Origin: Brucella grignonensis
GTDB lineage: Bacteria > Pseudomonadota > Alphaproteobacteria > Rhizobiales > Rhizobiaceae
Length of the DNA stretch: 64,000 nucleotides
Direction: 5' to 3'
NCBI RefSeq assembly: GCF_002252505.1
Contig: NZ_NNRL01000166.1
Coordinates: forward strand, 1 to 64,000
A model generated the notes under the pieces. It saw nothing but the letters and a program-made list of their open reading frames with translations. It was not told the DNA's origin and did no database searches. This document shows, piece by piece, positions 17,048 to 26,316 of this stretch. The position numbers were made by a program, and so were the translations under genes. Each line of letters opens with the position of its first letter. Within the stretch, counting starts at the first letter, position 1.

Positions 17048-17601
17048 TCGGTTCATGTCAAGACAACCGGATTGTGCTTTTTTCTGACGAAGCGCCGAAG
17101 CAGAAACCGCGCTTGTGTCAGGCGGCGTTCAGCTCGTCTTGCGAGAATAGCCGGAATGAATACGGGTCCGGTTATGGTTTGCGTGCTTACCTGGAAACCG
17201 GACAGCGATCTGATGTCGCGCTTGCGCTCGACGTTGGTCTTGTATCGGACGGCGCGTTTGATATCGGCTTGGGCGATGCCGTAACTGTCTGGGAGGGGGC
17301 CTTCCGAGGCTCCCGACCATGATCGTCGAGCAGCCCATTCGGTTCTCGCCCTTCAGGATGCGGCGGTCGCCACATCGGGCGATTATCGGCATTGGGTTAC
17401 CGTCAAAGACCGCCACACCATGGACCCGCGTCTTGGCGCGAATCTGTGCTGAAGCCACCTGCATCAGTCACCGGCGTGGCGCTGGCTATGCGATTGCGCC
17501 TCGTTGCGCTGGCTTTATTGCGCGCTGGAGAATCCGCAATGCGGTGCAAAGCGGTAGGTGAATTATTCACCAGTTCACATTCTGGCCTGCAGCCACGATC
17601 T
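17048..17601. other. Intergenic stretch without a recognised gene
   Basis: Several short open frames exist on both strands, none with a known motif, a convincing ribosome site, or consistent codon use. The GC-rich composition may reflect a decayed gene, but no family can be named. Confidence 0.4.
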
Positions 17602-19446
17602 TCAACTGATGGTTGGTGAGATTCTCAACGCCCGAAGCGCATTGAAGATAACAGCGACATCAATCACCTCCTGGAGCAATGCACCCTGTACAGGTAACAG
17701 GTAACCGAATGCTGCGGCAATCATGGCGATAACTGAAAGGCCGATACCCACCACTACACTTTCGATAGCAATGCGCCTTGACTGCTTCGCAATCTCTATC
17801 CCGGTGCGCAGTCTGTCTATTCTGTCAACGAGAAGAACGACGTCAGCTGCTTCTGCCGATGCGGCCGCTCCCCTTGCACCCATAGCAACGCCGACATCAG
17901 CCGCTGCAAGCGCAGGTGCATCGTTGACGCCGTCTCCGACCATCATGACGGGGCCGTTCTTGCGCTCGCTGAGTACGGTCAGCAACTTTCGATCAGGTGA
18001 AAGTTCGGAGTAGATGGCGTCAAGCCCCAAACCCTTGGTGATGCGTTTGGCCACCGCAGCGCGATCGCCTGTCGCCAGCACTATTCGTTTTACGCCGTCT
18101 TTGCGTAAATCGCGTAACGTATCAACCACATCGCCGCGCAACGGATCGGCCATGATGATATTGCCCGCGATGCTACCGTCTATCGCGACTGCAACCAAGG
18201 CTGCCCCGGCGTCTGTACTGGGGATTTCGATCAGCTTTGCGTTGGTTTGTCTTTCAACGAAGCTGTGTCCGCCGACAACGACGCTTCTACCATTGATCCA
18301 GCCGGCCACTCCATCCCCCGCCAGTTCGCTAACGTCAGTCGGCAATACAAGATCTATACCGCGTCCCTGAGCGGCCAATACAAGAGCCTGAGCCATTGGG
18401 TGCTTGGACACTTGGTCAAGGGAAGCCGCGAACCGCAATATCTCATTTTCACTGAATCCTGGCTCAACGTGGATTGAGGCGATTTGCGGCCGTCCGTCTG
18501 TCAGGGTTCCGGTCTTGTCCAACACCAGTGTATTGATACGGGCCATATTCTCCAATGGACGAGCGCCCTTGACCAACACCCCAAAATGAGCGGAACGCGA
18601 CAGTCCGGCAACAAGAGCGACGGGCACCGCCAGGATTAGAGGACATGGTGTTGCCACGACGAGAACGGCCACCGATCTTATTGGGTCTCCCGTTAACCAC
18701 CAGGCACCGAAGGCAATCACGACAGTCGCGATCAGAAAGCCGACAGACCACCGATCCGCCAGTCTCGACATCGGAGCTTTTGAATGTTGGGCTTCTTCTA
18801 CGAGGCGAACGATGCCAGCGTAGGTGCTATCTTTCGCTTCATGTCTGGCAACGATATCAAAAGCATCACCAGCATTCATTGATCCGCTCAGCACATTAGC
18901 TCCCGACTCGAGCGAAACTGGAAGTGATTCTCCCGTCAGTGCGGACGTATTTACGAAGGCCTTCACAGAAACGATACTTCCGTCAACGGGAATGACATCC
19001 CCCTGACGGATCAGCAGGCGGTCACCCGGTCGAACAGTATCAACGGCAATCTCCTCGAGATGGTCATCGATATAACGCATCGTCGTTCGCGGCGCACGGG
19101 ACAGCAAAGCATGCATCTCACGACGTGCTCGTCCTTCGGCAAAACTTTCAAGGAATGCTCCACCGGTGTACATGAGGGCGACAATCGATGCTGCCAGCAT
19201 TTCCCCAAATGCCAGCGCGGCCGACATCGACATTGCCGCGACGATATCCAGCCCGAACTCTTTTCTCCATAAGCTCCGGAGAATTTCGACGAGCAAGGCT
19301 GCCAGCACAGGCACGGTGGCGACAATCCAAATTAGCCGCGCGCCATATGAGTGGCCGGAGAAGTACAAGCCGAGCCCGAATACAAGTCCGCAGAAGGCAA
19401 AAATTAAAAGGATTGTTTTTGATCGATCTTCGACCGAACGCCGCAT
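17602..19446 (-). CDS. P1B-type metal-transporting ATPase, P1B-5-like (Ni/Fe type)
   Basis: 614 residues with the P-type core: TGES actuator loop (SALTGESLPVSLE), phosphorylation site DKTGTLTDG, the HP motif (KHPMAQALV), and GDGVNDAPALAAADVGVAMG. The transmembrane metal motif is TPCPLI rather than the CPC of Cu or Zn pumps, and QEVID lies in the last helix pair. TPCP plus QExxD is the signature reported for P1B-5 pumps such as Sinorhizobium Nia, which exports Ni and Fe. No N-terminal HMA domain and no C-terminal hemerythrin domain are present. The neighbouring VIT-family transporter also fits iron, manganese or nickel handling. Confidence 0.8.
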   Translation of the reverse strand: MRRSVEDRSKTILLIFAFCGLVFGLGLYFSGHSYGARLIWIVATVPVLAALLVEILRSLWRKEFGLDIVAAMSMSAALAFGEMLAASIVALMYTGGAFLESFAEGRARREMHALLSRAPRTTMRYIDDHLEEIAVDTVRPGDRLLIRQGDVIPVDGSIVSVKAFVNTSALTGESLPVSLESGANVLSGSMNAGDAFDIVARHEAKDSTYAGIVRLVEEAQHSKAPMSRLADRWSVGFLIATVVIAFGAWWLTGDPIRSVAVLVVATPCPLILAVPVALVAGLSRSAHFGVLVKGARPLENMARINTLVLDKTGTLTDGRPQIASIHVEPGFSENEILRFAASLDQVSKHPMAQALVLAAQGRGIDLVLPTDVSELAGDGVAGWINGRSVVVGGHSFVERQTNAKLIEIPSTDAGAALVAVAIDGSIAGNIIMADPLRGDVVDTLRDLRKDGVKRIVLATGDRAAVAKRITKGLGLDAIYSELSPDRKLLTVLSERKNGPVMMVGDGVNDAPALAAADVGVAMGARGAAASAEAADVVLLVDRIDRLRTGIEIAKQSRRIAIESVVVGIGLSVIAMIAAAFGYLLPVQGALLQEVIDVAVIFNALRALRISPTIS

Positions 19447-19563
19447 CTTTCATGTTTCCCCAGCATGCAGAATGAACGGGTTATAGGGTGCATTGTCCCG
19501 CCTCACACTGATTAGGATCAATCATCTTCACACAACTTGCTGTCGAAAATTTATAAGACATCG

Positions 19564-20259
19564 TCAGACTGCCGTACCGACCAAGGCGCCTATACCCGCC
19601 GTGAGTGCCATTGCCAATGCGCCCCAAAATGTAACGCGAATGGTCGCCTTGGTCACATTTGCTCCTCCTGCCTTGGCTCCAACTGCGCCAAGAAGTGCCA
19701 GAAACAGCAAGGAAGCGATGGCAACTGTGTAAAGCAGGATCGAAGGAGGCGCGATGATGGCCATTATGAGCGGCAGTGCAGCACCGACCGAAAAGGTGGC
19801 GGCTGACGTCAGCGCCGCCTCCACAGGGCGCGCTTCCATGTGCTCTACAATCCCGAGCTCGTCACGGGCATGTGCTTCAAGAGCATTGTGCGTGGTCAGC
19901 TGTATTGCCACCTGTCGCGCCAGGTCGTGGGTCAGACCGCGATCAATATAGGTTTGCGTCAACTCATCGAGTTCTGCTTCGGGCTGTGTTTCGAGTTCTT
20001 TACGCTCTCGGGCGAGATCTGCTTTCTCCGTGTCAGACTGAGAGCTGACCGAAACATACTCACCAGCCGCCATAGACATCGCGCCCGCAACAAGACCTGC
20101 GACGCCAGCAACCACTATCTGCGTTGTTCCAGTCGAGGCAGATGCGACGCCCATGATCAGGCTGGCTGTTGAGACAATGCCGTCATTGGCTCCCAGAACT
20201 GCGGCGCGCAGCCAACCGATCCGGGATACGAGGTGGCCTTCTGCATGCAATCGGCCCAT
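19564..20259 (-). CDS. VIT/CCC1-family iron-manganese transporter
   Basis: 231 residues with five likely membrane segments. The family opening LRAAVLGANDGIVSTASLIMGVASAS and the MSMAAGEYVSVSSQSDTEKADLARE segment, which links helix 2 to the cytosolic metal-binding loop, are both present. Members export Fe or Mn from the cytosol with proton exchange. The start has a GGAGGTG site. It is upstream of, and co-oriented with, the P1B-5 ATPase (117-base gap). The pair suggests relief of transition-metal excess. Confidence 0.85.
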   Translation of the reverse strand: MGRLHAEGHLVSRIGWLRAAVLGANDGIVSTASLIMGVASASTGTTQIVVAGVAGLVAGAMSMAAGEYVSVSSQSDTEKADLARERKELETQPEAELDELTQTYIDRGLTHDLARQVAIQLTTHNALEAHARDELGIVEHMEARPVEAALTSAATFSVGAALPLIMAIIAPPSILLYTVAIASLLFLALLGAVGAKAGGANVTKATIRVTFWGALAMALTAGIGALVGTAV

Positions 20260-20444
20260 TTTTACACCTCCAGTCGATCAAAGTTCGCGATGATAGCTTT
20301 ATTGAGGGCTTATACCAACGGATTCGAGACTTTCGGGGTGTCACAACCGTCCCAGGTGATCAACGCTCCGTCTCTTTGGAAAATTTTGAGTGGGAGCTAT
20401 GAAAAAAGCCTTGCGATGCACACTTGAAAACAGCAAACAATATA

Positions 20445-20466
20445 CATTATATTATTTTATATAATG
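20445..20466. promoter_or_regulatory. Candidate BigR operator upstream of blh
   Basis: CATTATAT and its exact complement ATATAATG are separated by 6 T-rich bases, ending 6 bases before the ribosome site of the blh gene. BigR is known to bind an AT-rich inverted repeat covering the promoter of this operon and to release it on persulfide sensing. Confidence 0.75.
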
Positions 20467-20482
20467 ATATTTGGAGGCAAAA

Positions 20483-21781
20483 ATGCCCGTCACGACAGTA
20501 TCCGAGAAGTTATCGGTATCTTCGCAACTGAATCGGGAGGAACTCAGTTCGCTGCATCGCAGCGGCTTCAAAACACTCATCAACAACCGTCCCGATGGTG
20601 AGGATGCAGATCAGCCCGGAAACCGGGCCGAATGCGATGCAGCCCATCAATGTGATCTTTCCTATGCTTTCATTCCGGTCACCATGAACTCGATCACTGA
20701 AGCCGACGTGCGGGCGTTTCAGGCAATGGTCAGAAAATCTGAAGGTCCCGTGCTCGCTCATTGTAAGACAGGTACGCGCTCGCTCAGCCTTCATCTTATC
20801 GGCGAGGTGTTGGACGGGCGCATGTCTGTCGAGGAAATCGTTTCGTTCGGGCATGGGCACGGTTTTGATACCAGCGCAGCTGCGGCATGGCTTAATCGCT
20901 TTGCTGACCGTCACCCGCAGGTGAAAGGATTTTTCGACAAGCGAACCTGGAGCATTCAGTACGTGGTGTCCGATCCGGTAACCGGTATGTGCGCAATAGT
21001 AGATCCCGTTCTTGACTTTGATGAAAAGTCGGGTTCAACGGCGACTATCAATGCCGATGCAATTCTTGATTACGTCCGCGATAACGGCCTGACTGTCGAA
21101 TGGATTCTCGACACCCATCCACATGCCGATCATTTTTCTGCAGCTCAATATCTGAAGGAAAGAACCGGAGCGAAAACAGCGATAGGCGAGCATGTAATCG
21201 ACGTCCAGAAACTGTGGAAGGGGATATATAACTGGCCCGAGCTTGCCACCGACGGCTCGCAATGGGACCGGCTATTTGCCGATGGCGAGACGTTCAAGGT
21301 CGGTTCTATCGATGCCAGGGTCATGTTCTCCCCGGGGCATACCCTCGCCTCGATCACTTACGTGGTCGGTGACGCCGCTTTTGTGCATGACACAATCTTT
21401 ATGCCTGACAGCGGTACGGCGCGGGCCGACTTTCCCGGCGGCGATGCGAGAGTTTTGTGGAAGTCGATCCAGGAAATCCTCGCACTTCCCGACGAGACGC
21501 GGATATTCAGCGGTCATGATTACCAGCCGGATGGGCGTTCACCGCGCTGGGAAAGCACGGTGGCGGAACAGAGAAAGTTCAACCCACATCTTGTCGGTCT
21601 CACGGAAGAGGCGTTCGTTACCTTACGAACCAAGCGAGACAAGGCGCTGCCGATGCCAAAGCTCATCCTGCATGCCCTGCAGGTGAACATAAGCGGTGGG
21701 CGCCTACCTGAGCCGGAAGCCAACGGTAAGCGCTACCTGAAATTTCCACTGGATGCATTGGAAGGAGCTGTATGGGAATGA
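20483..21781 (+). CDS. blh: Blh: fused DUF442 sulfurtransferase/phosphatase-like domain and ETHE1-type persulfide dioxygenase
   Basis: 432 residues from the ATG at 20483, just after GGAGG at 20473-20477. The first 120 residues are a DUF442 domain with HCKTGTRS, the Cys-x5-Arg loop of a rhodanese/phosphatase-like site. From residue 140 a metallo-beta-lactamase domain shows THPHADHFSAAQ, SPGHTLAS and SGHDYQ, with the mononuclear iron ligands of ETHE1 enzymes. Known Blh proteins oxidise persulfides to sulfite and protect cells in hypoxia or biofilm. It is first in the operon with bigR and two membrane genes. Confidence 0.9.
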   Translation: MPVTTVSEKLSVSSQLNREELSSLHRSGFKTLINNRPDGEDADQPGNRAECDAAHQCDLSYAFIPVTMNSITEADVRAFQAMVRKSEGPVLAHCKTGTRSLSLHLIGEVLDGRMSVEEIVSFGHGHGFDTSAAAAWLNRFADRHPQVKGFFDKRTWSIQYVVSDPVTGMCAIVDPVLDFDEKSGSTATINADAILDYVRDNGLTVEWILDTHPHADHFSAAQYLKERTGAKTAIGEHVIDVQKLWKGIYNWPELATDGSQWDRLFADGETFKVGSIDARVMFSPGHTLASITYVVGDAAFVHDTIFMPDSGTARADFPGGDARVLWKSIQEILALPDETRIFSGHDYQPDGRSPRWESTVAEQRKFNPHLVGLTEEAFVTLRTKRDKALPMPKLILHALQVNISGGRLPEPEANGKRYLKFPLDALEGAVWE

Positions 21782-22119
21782 CTATCGACAAGACGACAAT
21801 GATGAAGATCAAGCTATCTCCGGCAGAACTTTCCTCGAGCGCGCTCGAAGTGGCAGACCTGCTAAAGACATTATCCCATCCAGCGCGCCTGATGATCGTC
21901 TGCACCTTGATGGAGAGTGAATATTCTGTTGGAGAGCTTGAAGAAAAAGTCGATGTTCATCAACCGCACCTGTCGCAGCACCTGACGGTCCTGCGCGGCT
22001 CCGGGATCGTCGAGACACGACGGGAAGGAAAGCAAATCTTCTATCGGCTCACAGAAGACAAGGCGGCACAATTGGTCGTCTCTCTCTATGAGATATTCTG
22101 CGTGGAGAAAGAAAAATGA
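21772..22119 (+). CDS. bigR: BigR, ArsR/SmtB-family persulfide-responsive repressor
   Basis: 115 residues. A winged helix (LLKTLSHPARLMIVCTLMESEYSVGELEEKVDVHQPHLSQHLTVLRGSGIVETRREGKQIFYRL, read in parts) is flanked by two cysteines: MIVC near residue 43 and EIFC near residue 110. These match the redox pair that forms the sulfur bridge in BigR/SqrR. It starts within the end of blh (10-base overlap, AAGGAG site) and precedes the YeeE-like genes. Usually bigR is the first gene. Here it is second. Confidence 0.9.
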   Translation: MGMTIDKTTMMKIKLSPAELSSSALEVADLLKTLSHPARLMIVCTLMESEYSVGELEEKVDVHQPHLSQHLTVLRGSGIVETRREGKQIFYRLTEDKAAQLVVSLYEIFCVEKEK

Positions 22120-22526
22120 GTTCTTACTTGTCCTCGCTCATCGGAGGGATGCTGATTGGTGCTTCCGCCTCGATGCTTTTGATCCTTAACGGTAGGATTG
22201 CCGGAATTAGTGGAATTGTCGGACGTCTCATACAGGGAAACAGTCTGTCGATTAACTTCGCCTTCGTTCTGGGTCTCATATCTGGTCCAGTCATTTACCT
22301 ATATGCGTTTGGCAACTGGCCACCCGTACAAATCACCGCTGGCTGGCCTCTGATCATAGTGGCCGGACTACTTGTCGGCTTTGGTTCGCGCATGGGATCT
22401 GGCTGCACCAGCGGTCATGGTGTGCTAGGGCTTGCTCGTTTGTCACCACGATCTATGGCAGCGGTTGCTACTTTTCTGACAAATGGAGTGGTTGCGGTTG
22501 CTGTTCTGAGGGGTCTGGGTCTATGA
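22116..22526 (+). CDS. YeeE/YedE-family membrane protein, first half (PmpA-like)
   Basis: 136 residues with four helices. MGSGCTSGHGVLGLARLSPRSM near residue 90 is the conserved cysteine motif of DUF395 (YeeE/TsuA) sulfur transporters. It overlaps bigR by four bases (ATGA) and the next gene by four. In BigR operons the two half-size proteins (PmpA and PmpB) are thought to move a sulfur compound across the inner membrane. Confidence 0.85.
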   Translation: MSSYLSSLIGGMLIGASASMLLILNGRIAGISGIVGRLIQGNSLSINFAFVLGLISGPVIYLYAFGNWPPVQITAGWPLIIVAGLLVGFGSRMGSGCTSGHGVLGLARLSPRSMAAVATFLTNGVVAVAVLRGLGL

Positions 22527-22954
22527 ACCGTAAGATCTATCAATTCTGCGTCGCTCTTGCTTCCGGCGCTGTTTTTGGCTTCGGGCTGTCTTTGTCTGGA
22601 ATGCTGAACCCGGCCCGCGTTCAGGGCTTTCTCGACATTTTCGGCGCGTGGGATCCAAGTCTTGCCTTTGTTCTCGGCGGTGCTGTCATCGTGGCTTTCA
22701 TTGGCGTCCAGATAACGAAGCGGATGCATCATCCTACCTTCGATAACAGTTTTCATGTGCCAACGAGCCGGCGGATTGATAGGCCACTTATCATTGGCTC
22801 GGCGCTGTTCGGTCTGGGATGGGGCATTGGCGGTTTCTGTCCCGGTCCCGCTATTGCATCGCTATCGGTTGGGTTACCGCAGACCGTCCTGTTCGTTATT
22901 GCCATGCTAGTCGGAATGATCGTGCATGACAGAATTTGGAGCAGACGGAGTTGA
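22523..22954 (+). CDS. YeeE/YedE-family membrane protein, second half (PmpB-like)
   Basis: 143 residues with four helices. SLSGMLNPARVQGFLDIFGAWDPSLAFVLGGA, read in parts, and GGFCPGPAIASLSVG, carrying the conserved Cys, mark the second DUF395 half. It is the last gene of the blh-bigR operon and is translationally coupled to its partner. Confidence 0.85.
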   Translation: MNRKIYQFCVALASGAVFGFGLSLSGMLNPARVQGFLDIFGAWDPSLAFVLGGAVIVAFIGVQITKRMHHPTFDNSFHVPTSRRIDRPLIIGSALFGLGWGIGGFCPGPAIASLSVGLPQTVLFVIAMLVGMIVHDRIWSRRS

Positions 22955-23017
22955 GTCATTCGATCCTTGCGACACCGCTGCTCCTTTAAGTCCTCAAGTC
23001 TGAGACGGAAAGTATGA

Positions 23018-24304
23018 TCATAGAAGAATAAACCCTATCGTTGCCAATGACATAACCACAACCGCCAGCCATCCCAGACCAACCATCCATATGGGCGCTG
23101 TCAGTCGTCCCATAATGCGACGGTTGGTGGCCATTGCCAGGAGAATTATCATCAGTGGCGTGGCCAGGACACCATTGATAAATGCAGCCCAATACAATGC
23201 GCGTATCGGATCTATTGTGCTGAAACCAAGAACTACACTACCGATCGTTGCAGCGGCGATTGTGCTATAGAACGCCTTGGCTTCGCGAGGGCGCCGATCC
23301 AGACCTTCCGGCCATCGAAACATCTCCGCAACAGCGTAGGCTGCGGAACCAGCTAATACTGGAACTGCGAGTAGTCCGGTGCCGATAATGCCAATCGCAA
23401 AGGCGACAAATGCGAACTCTCCGGCGATGGGTCTCAGTGCCTCCGCAGCCTGGGCTGAAGTTTCGATCTTGGTGATGCCGTTGGCATTGAGTGTGGACGC
23501 GGTGGCTACAATGATGAGTAGCGCGATGACATTGGAGATTGCCATTCCGATTAAAGTGTCAGTCCTGATCCTGGTGAGTTCGGTGTGTGCTGTTTTGGGA
23601 GACGCAATCAACCGCCGGACATGTCTGCGATGCAACTCTTCAACTTCTTCCCCTGCCTGCCAGAAAAACAGGTAGGGGCTGATCGTTGTACCAAATATCG
23701 CGACCAGAGCCATCGCATGTTCCTTGTCGAAGACAAGTCGGGGAATGAGTGCACCTTGCAGGGCGGTGGTCCACGGCACATTCACCGTCATTACGACAGC
23801 GGCATATGTAAACAGCGAAAGCGTCAGCCACTTGAGAACTGAAGCATAGTGTTTATAGCTCACCAGTATTTCGAGCGTCACACAAAGCACCGCAAAAGCC
23901 AAAGTGTAAAGGATTTCGGGGCCACCGGCAAACAGTCGCATGGCAGCTCCCATCGCTGCAAGATCGACCCCAATGTTGATGAAATTGGCGAGGAACAGCA
24001 ACACAACAGCTCCACGCAATAGCCAAGGCGAATAATGTCGTCGCAAGTTTTGCGCAATGCCTTGTCCACTTACAACACCAATCCCGGCGCTGACGCCCTG
24101 CATTGCAGCCATTAAAGGATAGCTGAACAACATGGTCCATCCGAGCGAATAGCCAAACTGTGCTCCCACCTGACTATAAGTTGCGATCCCGCTTGGGTCA
24201 TCATCTGCTGCACCTGTGACTAGCCCCGGGCCCAAGGCGCGCAGGAAGCTGATAGGCTGGCGCGGATGCTGATCGTGATAAGGGGTTGAGTTGTGCTGCT
24301 CCAT
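23018..24304 (-). CDS. Nramp-related divalent metal transporter
   Basis: 428 residues from the ATG at 24304 (an in-frame upstream start at 24346 is possible). There are about 11 membrane helices. The first helix reads ALGPGLVTGAADDDPSGIATYSQ (in parts), so the canonical DPGN of Mn/Fe Nramp proteins is DPSG, and the helix-6 MPH motif is replaced by TTISPYLFFWQAGEEVEE. Proteins with these changes form a separate Nramp branch, for which magnesium or other non-transition substrates have been reported. The metal is therefore open. It is convergent with the sulfur operon. Confidence 0.8.
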   Translation of the reverse strand: MEQHNSTPYHDQHPRQPISFLRALGPGLVTGAADDDPSGIATYSQVGAQFGYSLGWTMLFSYPLMAAMQGVSAGIGVVSGQGIAQNLRRHYSPWLLRGAVVLLFLANFINIGVDLAAMGAAMRLFAGGPEILYTLAFAVLCVTLEILVSYKHYASVLKWLTLSLFTYAAVVMTVNVPWTTALQGALIPRLVFDKEHAMALVAIFGTTISPYLFFWQAGEEVEELHRRHVRRLIASPKTAHTELTRIRTDTLIGMAISNVIALLIIVATASTLNANGITKIETSAQAAEALRPIAGEFAFVAFAIGIIGTGLLAVPVLAGSAAYAVAEMFRWPEGLDRRPREAKAFYSTIAAATIGSVVLGFSTIDPIRALYWAAFINGVLATPLMIILLAMATNRRIMGRLTAPIWMVGLGWLAVVVMSLATIGFILL

Positions 24305-24489
24305 GTGGACTCTGCTGCATGGCGTCAATACGTGCTTCAGGAACATAAACAGTGAAAGTACGGTTCTCGAGCACTTCCCACTTCTCGGGATCGCTGGTCA
24401 GTTTTTGCGGGACCTTACGACGAGAACAGAAGTCTTCCCCAGTGTGACGAGTTTATTTGCGTGGCTTCCAAGAAGCAAGCACAACGTCT

Positions 24490-24731
24490 CGCTTAAACGC
24501 AGTAGACGATGCAAACTTCATCTCGGTTTCGATCTCGACGGTAGCGAGATTGTTTTGCCTGATCTTCCGGGTCAGATCAATGGCCCCGTCGATAAGTTTA
24601 TTGCCGATGGCGGTTACGATGGTGCGCCATTCTGCGATCTGTTGAAGCCACGCCTTGGTGATAATGCGGAGGTCACCATTCCTCCATCCAAGACTATAGT
24701 TCCCAGTCCACAATCAGCCCAGTCGCGCTGA
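24490..24731 (+). pseudogene. IS5/IS4-type transposase fragment
   Basis: CKLHLGFDLDGSEIV, GPVDKFIADGGYDGAPF and AEVTIPPSKTIVPSPQSAQ form the catalytic-core part (second Asp in ADGGYD) of IS5/IS1182-like transposases. The N-terminus, the first Asp region and the C-terminus with Glu are missing, and part of the core appears deleted. The remnant separates the Nramp gene from the glycosyltransferase. Confidence 0.65.
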
Positions 24732-24809
24732 GGCCCTGATGGGTCGATGGAGGACGGTGATCGGATCCATGCAGCAAAGCCGATACGGGGAGTGATGTTT
24801 GAGGCTGGA

Positions 24810-25778
24810 CTAAAATCCTGTCGTTGTTTGATAGTGTTCTGAATTCACTCCGCAGCACCCTTGTATTTGACCGATGAGGCCGCCCAGCGCTGCGGCCGAC
24901 GAAACAAGTCCCCGGCTCCCCTGAAACGGGATCGCACAAACTGCGCCAATGAGTTTGAAGGCCCTGCCAATTAATTTGACGGGCAGTCCTCTGACCGCCC
25001 TTATGGGATTTTGTCTGTAGCGCGCTGAGAATTCGGTGATATTGTGATCGCGATTGCGTCGGAAGTGATAAGCGAGGGTGAGGCGTGAGGCTGGCACGGT
25101 TTCGTACACAATAGCATCGTGCGCCCAGCCGGTCTTGGCGCCGAGGCTCTTGGCTGTCGCCCATAAGTTCCAATCTTCACCACCGGAGAGATCAAATTTT
25201 TGATCGAAGCGGAGGCCTGTTTCCCGGAAAAAGCTCAAGTGTCCCATCCAGCTTCCCGTTGCAATTTTGATAGTATGACCCTTACCAGACAGCGCTTTTG
25301 TTTTGCATTTGCGTTCTGATTTCAGACTGCTGTGTTTTATACCAGACCATACGATCTTCTGCATAAGGCTCAAATCCCTTCCAAAAGGGACAGGACGAAC
25401 CGGCGATCCGATTATATCGAGATCAAGCCTGTCACGCTCCGCAAGCAAATTGATAAGCCAGTCTTTTTGTACTTGCTCGTCATCATCAACATAGACCAGA
25501 AAGTCATAGCCATTGTTGATTGCGTAATTCAGTGCGAAGTTTCTGACAGCACAGATGCCAGGTTTACCTTGGTTGAAATAGGCAACTTCCGTATCTGCGA
25601 CAGAAGACCGGAATTGGTTGACGATCTCGTCCAAAGAACAATGATCTTTATTCTCGACGATCAGGAATGAAACCTTATCCACCGCCGGGCGGGTCATATC
25701 ACTTAAAGAAGTGAGCAAATTAGCCAACATCTTTGGTCTGTCTCGTGTTGCCACGGAAACACAAATATGACGCCCCAT
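24810..25778 (-). CDS. Family 2 glycosyltransferase
   Basis: 322 residues from the ATG at 25778, which has GGTGGGG 7 bases upstream. A GT-A fold opens with HICVSVATRDRPKMLANLLTSL (in parts), then FLIVENKD, the nucleotide-sugar motif LVYVDDDEQVQKDWL (DxD), and GGEDWNLWATAKSLG, the acceptor-site ED. The C-terminus holds a weak hydrophobic stretch. It stands alone, bounded by an IS remnant and an empty region, so its polysaccharide target is unknown. Confidence 0.8.
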   Translation of the reverse strand: MGRHICVSVATRDRPKMLANLLTSLSDMTRPAVDKVSFLIVENKDHCSLDEIVNQFRSSVADTEVAYFNQGKPGICAVRNFALNYAINNGYDFLVYVDDDEQVQKDWLINLLAERDRLDLDIIGSPVRPVPFGRDLSLMQKIVWSGIKHSSLKSERKCKTKALSGKGHTIKIATGSWMGHLSFFRETGLRFDQKFDLSGGEDWNLWATAKSLGAKTGWAHDAIVYETVPASRLTLAYHFRRNRDHNITEFSARYRQNPIRAVRGLPVKLIGRAFKLIGAVCAIPFQGSRGLVSSAAALGGLIGQIQGCCGVNSEHYQTTTGF

Positions 25779-25796
25779 TCTAAACCCCACCTTCAA

Positions 25797-26286
25797 TTCA
25801 TGAATTGCCCAGCGGTGATTTGACCGGGAAGCTCAGAATTAGCTATCACTGAAACTTGGTATTTTATGAGGTCGCTTAGATTGGGCATCAAGGTAGGACG
25901 CCAAAAATGCCTAAACTCAGGGATATGCCGCAGGTTCTGCCAGCTTTACTTGGTTCTCCAGTCAGCGGGTGATATTTGAGAAACAACATGAATCTGAGAT
26001 CATTTATTATCGCATCGCAGTGGGACCGGCGGGTTTCAAAATCCTGTCTGTTGAGGATGTTTCGATGGCGATGATGGTTCGAAACACTGCGCCTTCTATT
26101 TTAGGGGGCAGACGACAGTCATCTTCGGGGCCAGCTGGCTCGGGCCGCGCCGAGACTACCAAGGTCATTGCCAGCGGTCACAAGTGTGGTTTCCTGTGCG
26201 GCGGTTCAATCACATATCGGAGCAAATTGTGCGTTATAAGACGTCGCGCGAGGCTGTGAGCGATTGCATTGTCTATGTTATAGAAG
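25797..26286. other. Intergenic stretch, no recognised gene
   Basis: Open frames of under 100 codons occur on the plus strand (for example 25969-26259), but none shows a known domain or good start. Nothing else is seen apart from the hairpin that follows. Confidence 0.4.
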
Positions 26287-26310
26287 GCCGCGAGATTAAG
26301 ATCTCGCGGC
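26287..26310 (-). terminator. Hairpin terminator for the MFS gene
   Basis: A perfect 10-bp stem (GCCGCGAGAT/ATCTCGCGGC) with a TAAG loop lies 7 bases after the MFS stop codon. Confidence 0.7.
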
Positions 26311-26316
26311 GAAATT

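Noticed and set aside
17074-17561. Overlapping short open frames after cytochrome b561
   Set aside because: No known domain, poor start sites and competing frames on both strands.
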